A stretch of 21,597 bases of DNA from CAYZXT01 sp964482515 (GTDB lineage Bacteria > Elusimicrobiota > Elusimicrobia > FEN-1173). Below, piece after piece: positions 20,505 through 21,597 of the stretch (the first letter of the stretch is position 1; the number at the start of each line of letters is the position of its first letter). Below the pieces are notes generated by a model. It searched no databases, had not been told where the DNA came from, and saw only the letters and a list, made by a program, of their open reading frames with translations. The stretch lies in NCBI GenBank assembly GCA_964482515.1, contig CAYZXT010000037.1, positions 1-21,597 on the forward strand, read 5' to 3'. Position numbers and translations under genes: made by a program.

Positions 20505-21553
20505 AACTCAACTCATGTTTAATGGCAATAATTCTTTGCACTGCGGCTTATTCAGGAGCTCAGGCCCGCTATTATGATCCAGGCAATGGCCGATTTATCA
20601 CCCCGGACACCATCGTCCAAGCACCATATGATCCCCAAAGCATGAACCGGTATGCGTATGTCAGGAATAACCCGATCAACCTCACCGACCCTTCCGGACA
20701 TAGTTGGTTGAGTAAAAATTTGCGTGCTACTGCGCGATTTGTAAGCAAACACAATGAAACTTTTGGATTGGGTCTTCAAATGTTTGGCCCTCTTGGATTA
20801 CTTGGAGGTGGTTCCATACTTTATCAGTCGGAAGGCGGGCGAAATATATTAGCAGCTGAAGCAATCATTGGCGCGGCCGTGGGAACGTGGTATTGTGGAG
20901 GATGTGGCGCTGGATGGGGCGCTGTTAGCGGAGGCATTGCGGGTGGTTATATGTCTCACAAGCAGGGCGGTGAGTATTTGGGAGGCGTTATTTCAGGCGG
21001 ACTTCAAGGAGCTGCGACTGGAGCGCTGTTTCAGAGTTTGGATCAAGCACAGATACCTTGGTACGCGCGTATTATAGGGAAAGGACATGCTGGAGGAATG
21101 ATTACTGCTATGAATGGTGGACGTTATGAAACAGGTTTTGTTTATACCGCAGGAGCAGCCTCCATATCTGAAATGTTCAGAGCGAACACGACTTATAGCC
21201 CAGATGCGAGTCCTGGTGAATATACAGAGAATGGGTATTATATTAAAGGCTCCAACGGCGAGTCTCCCGAAGGGTTCAGTGTGTTTGGTCACAATAGAGA
21301 AATACTCCCCGGAGAAAAACCAGGCTTTTTTGATCAGGCCGGAACAGGAAACCGTATCGCAAACAACATTCCTGGAATGAACGCGGTATCCCAGATACAC
21401 GATAAATGGACGAATAATATGGGCGCTCGGTTAAATCTAATGACAAATTTTGGTTCCATGATCCCATCAGTGCCCATGGCGTATGGAGGATTGCTGGGTG
21501 GTCAATGGGCTCCGATTACGACTGGATTCGCAACAAGTAACTCACGAAAATAA
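20501..21553 (+). CDS. Secreted orphan Rhs tip: signal peptide, short Rhs core, unknown C-terminal domain
   Basis: From ATG 20501 the product is 350 residues. The signal peptide (about 1-22, ending SGAQA) leads straight into the end of an Rhs repeat-associated core: ARYYDPGNGRFITPD (22-36), MNRYAYVRNNPINLTDPSGH (48-67). In full-length Rhs/YD-repeat proteins this core closes a cage of more than 1,000 residues; no YD repeats exist here. A hydrophobic Gly-rich stretch follows (about 93-190, GLLGGG, GAAVG, GGCGAGWGAVSGGIAGG). The end includes GFSVFGHNREILPGE and IPGMNAVSQIHDKW (H300-D301), which I cannot assign. By family analogy the C-terminal part may be a toxin, but this is inference. ATG 20501 has GGAGG eight bases upstream and overlaps the preceding stop (ATGA). 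Low GC matches its partner. Confidence 0.8.
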   Translation: MKLNSCLMAIILCTAAYSGAQARYYDPGNGRFITPDTIVQAPYDPQSMNRYAYVRNNPINLTDPSGHSWLSKNLRATARFVSKHNETFGLGLQMFGPLGLLGGGSILYQSEGGRNILAAEAIIGAAVGTWYCGGCGAGWGAVSGGIAGGYMSHKQGGEYLGGVISGGLQGAATGALFQSLDQAQIPWYARIIGKGHAGGMITAMNGGRYETGFVYTAGAASISEMFRANTTYSPDASPGEYTENGYYIKGSNGESPEGFSVFGHNREILPGEKPGFFDQAGTGNRIANNIPGMNAVSQIHDKWTNNMGARLNLMTNFGSMIPSVPMAYGGLLGGQWAPITTGFATSNSRK

Positions 21554-21568
21554 CTAAAGAAGGGGACA

Positions 21569-21597
21569 ATGCGCCTATCAAAACTCATCTTCGGACT
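21569..21597 (+). CDS. Start of a further gene in the Rhs-tip operon (partial)
   Basis: ATG 21569 follows the Rhs-tip stop by 15 bases and is preceded by AAGGGG three bases upstream. Only MRLSKLIFG and part of the next codon are in the window. The basic then hydrophobic start could be a signal peptide. By position it might be an immunity or partner protein, but nothing in the visible residues shows this. Confidence 0.55.

Noticed and set aside
1..21597. CRISPR array, insertion sequence or prophage genes
   Set aside because: No regularly spaced direct repeats, transposase, integrase or phage structural genes were found on either strand.

Overview
The window is about 21.6 kb of chromosome from a Gram-negative (diderm) bacterium, GC-rich for roughly the first 19.2 kb. 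Outer-membrane and envelope proteins are common: a DUF481 barrel, an OmpA-type protein with thrombospondin type-3 repeats, a PorV/PorQ-like barrel, a FlgD-like/CHU_C-like domain protein and a secreted FecR-domain protein. Together with a type III glutamine synthetase this suggests a deep-branching diderm such as Elusimicrobiota or a neighbouring phylum. That placement is an inference from gene content only.

Layout. 1-3426 (minus): a TspO gene cut by the window edge, an SDR/DUF2867 gene overlapping it by four bases, and a class I/II aminotransferase. 3427-3814: a divergent intergenic region with two back-to-back imperfect hairpins of about 95 nt between opposing promoters. 3815-4609 (plus): secreted FecR-domain protein. 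4612-8068 (minus): an apparent three-gene oxidoreductase operon (zinc alcohol dehydrogenase, L-2-hydroxyglutarate oxidase, HI0933/YhiN-type flavoprotein), preceded by tRNA-Leu(TAA) and a structured non-coding leader. 8430-10227: a secreted lamin-tail-like protein, a MarC membrane protein and a class II aldolase/MtnB-like enzyme. 10297-12646 (minus): glnN-type glutamine synthetase with a UUCG-loop terminator and a structured leader. 12658-17259 (minus): an envelope block of DUF481, OmpA, MscL, PorV-like and FlgD-like proteins. 17279-19233 (plus): lexA, apparently leaderless, divergent from the PorV-like operon; then an NmrA-like SDR and a Cys-rich one-span membrane protein, closed by a strong terminator.

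19240-21597 (plus) has visibly lower GC and looks like an accessory insertion. A secreted transglutaminase-like (SirB1-type) protein is coupled by an ATGA overlap to a small secreted protein. That protein is an isolated Rhs tip: signal peptide, about 45 residues of Rhs core ending in DPSG, then a glycine-rich hydrophobic stretch and an unrecognised C-terminal domain. A third gene begins 15 bases after its stop codon and runs off the window. This short, secreted Rhs-tip operon is the most unusual thing in the window.

Several minus-strand leaders carry an extended -10 of the form TGn-TAGAAT or close to it. Most genes have clear Shine-Dalgarno sites; the exceptions are lexA (leaderless candidate) and two TTG-initiated genes in the oxidoreductase operon.
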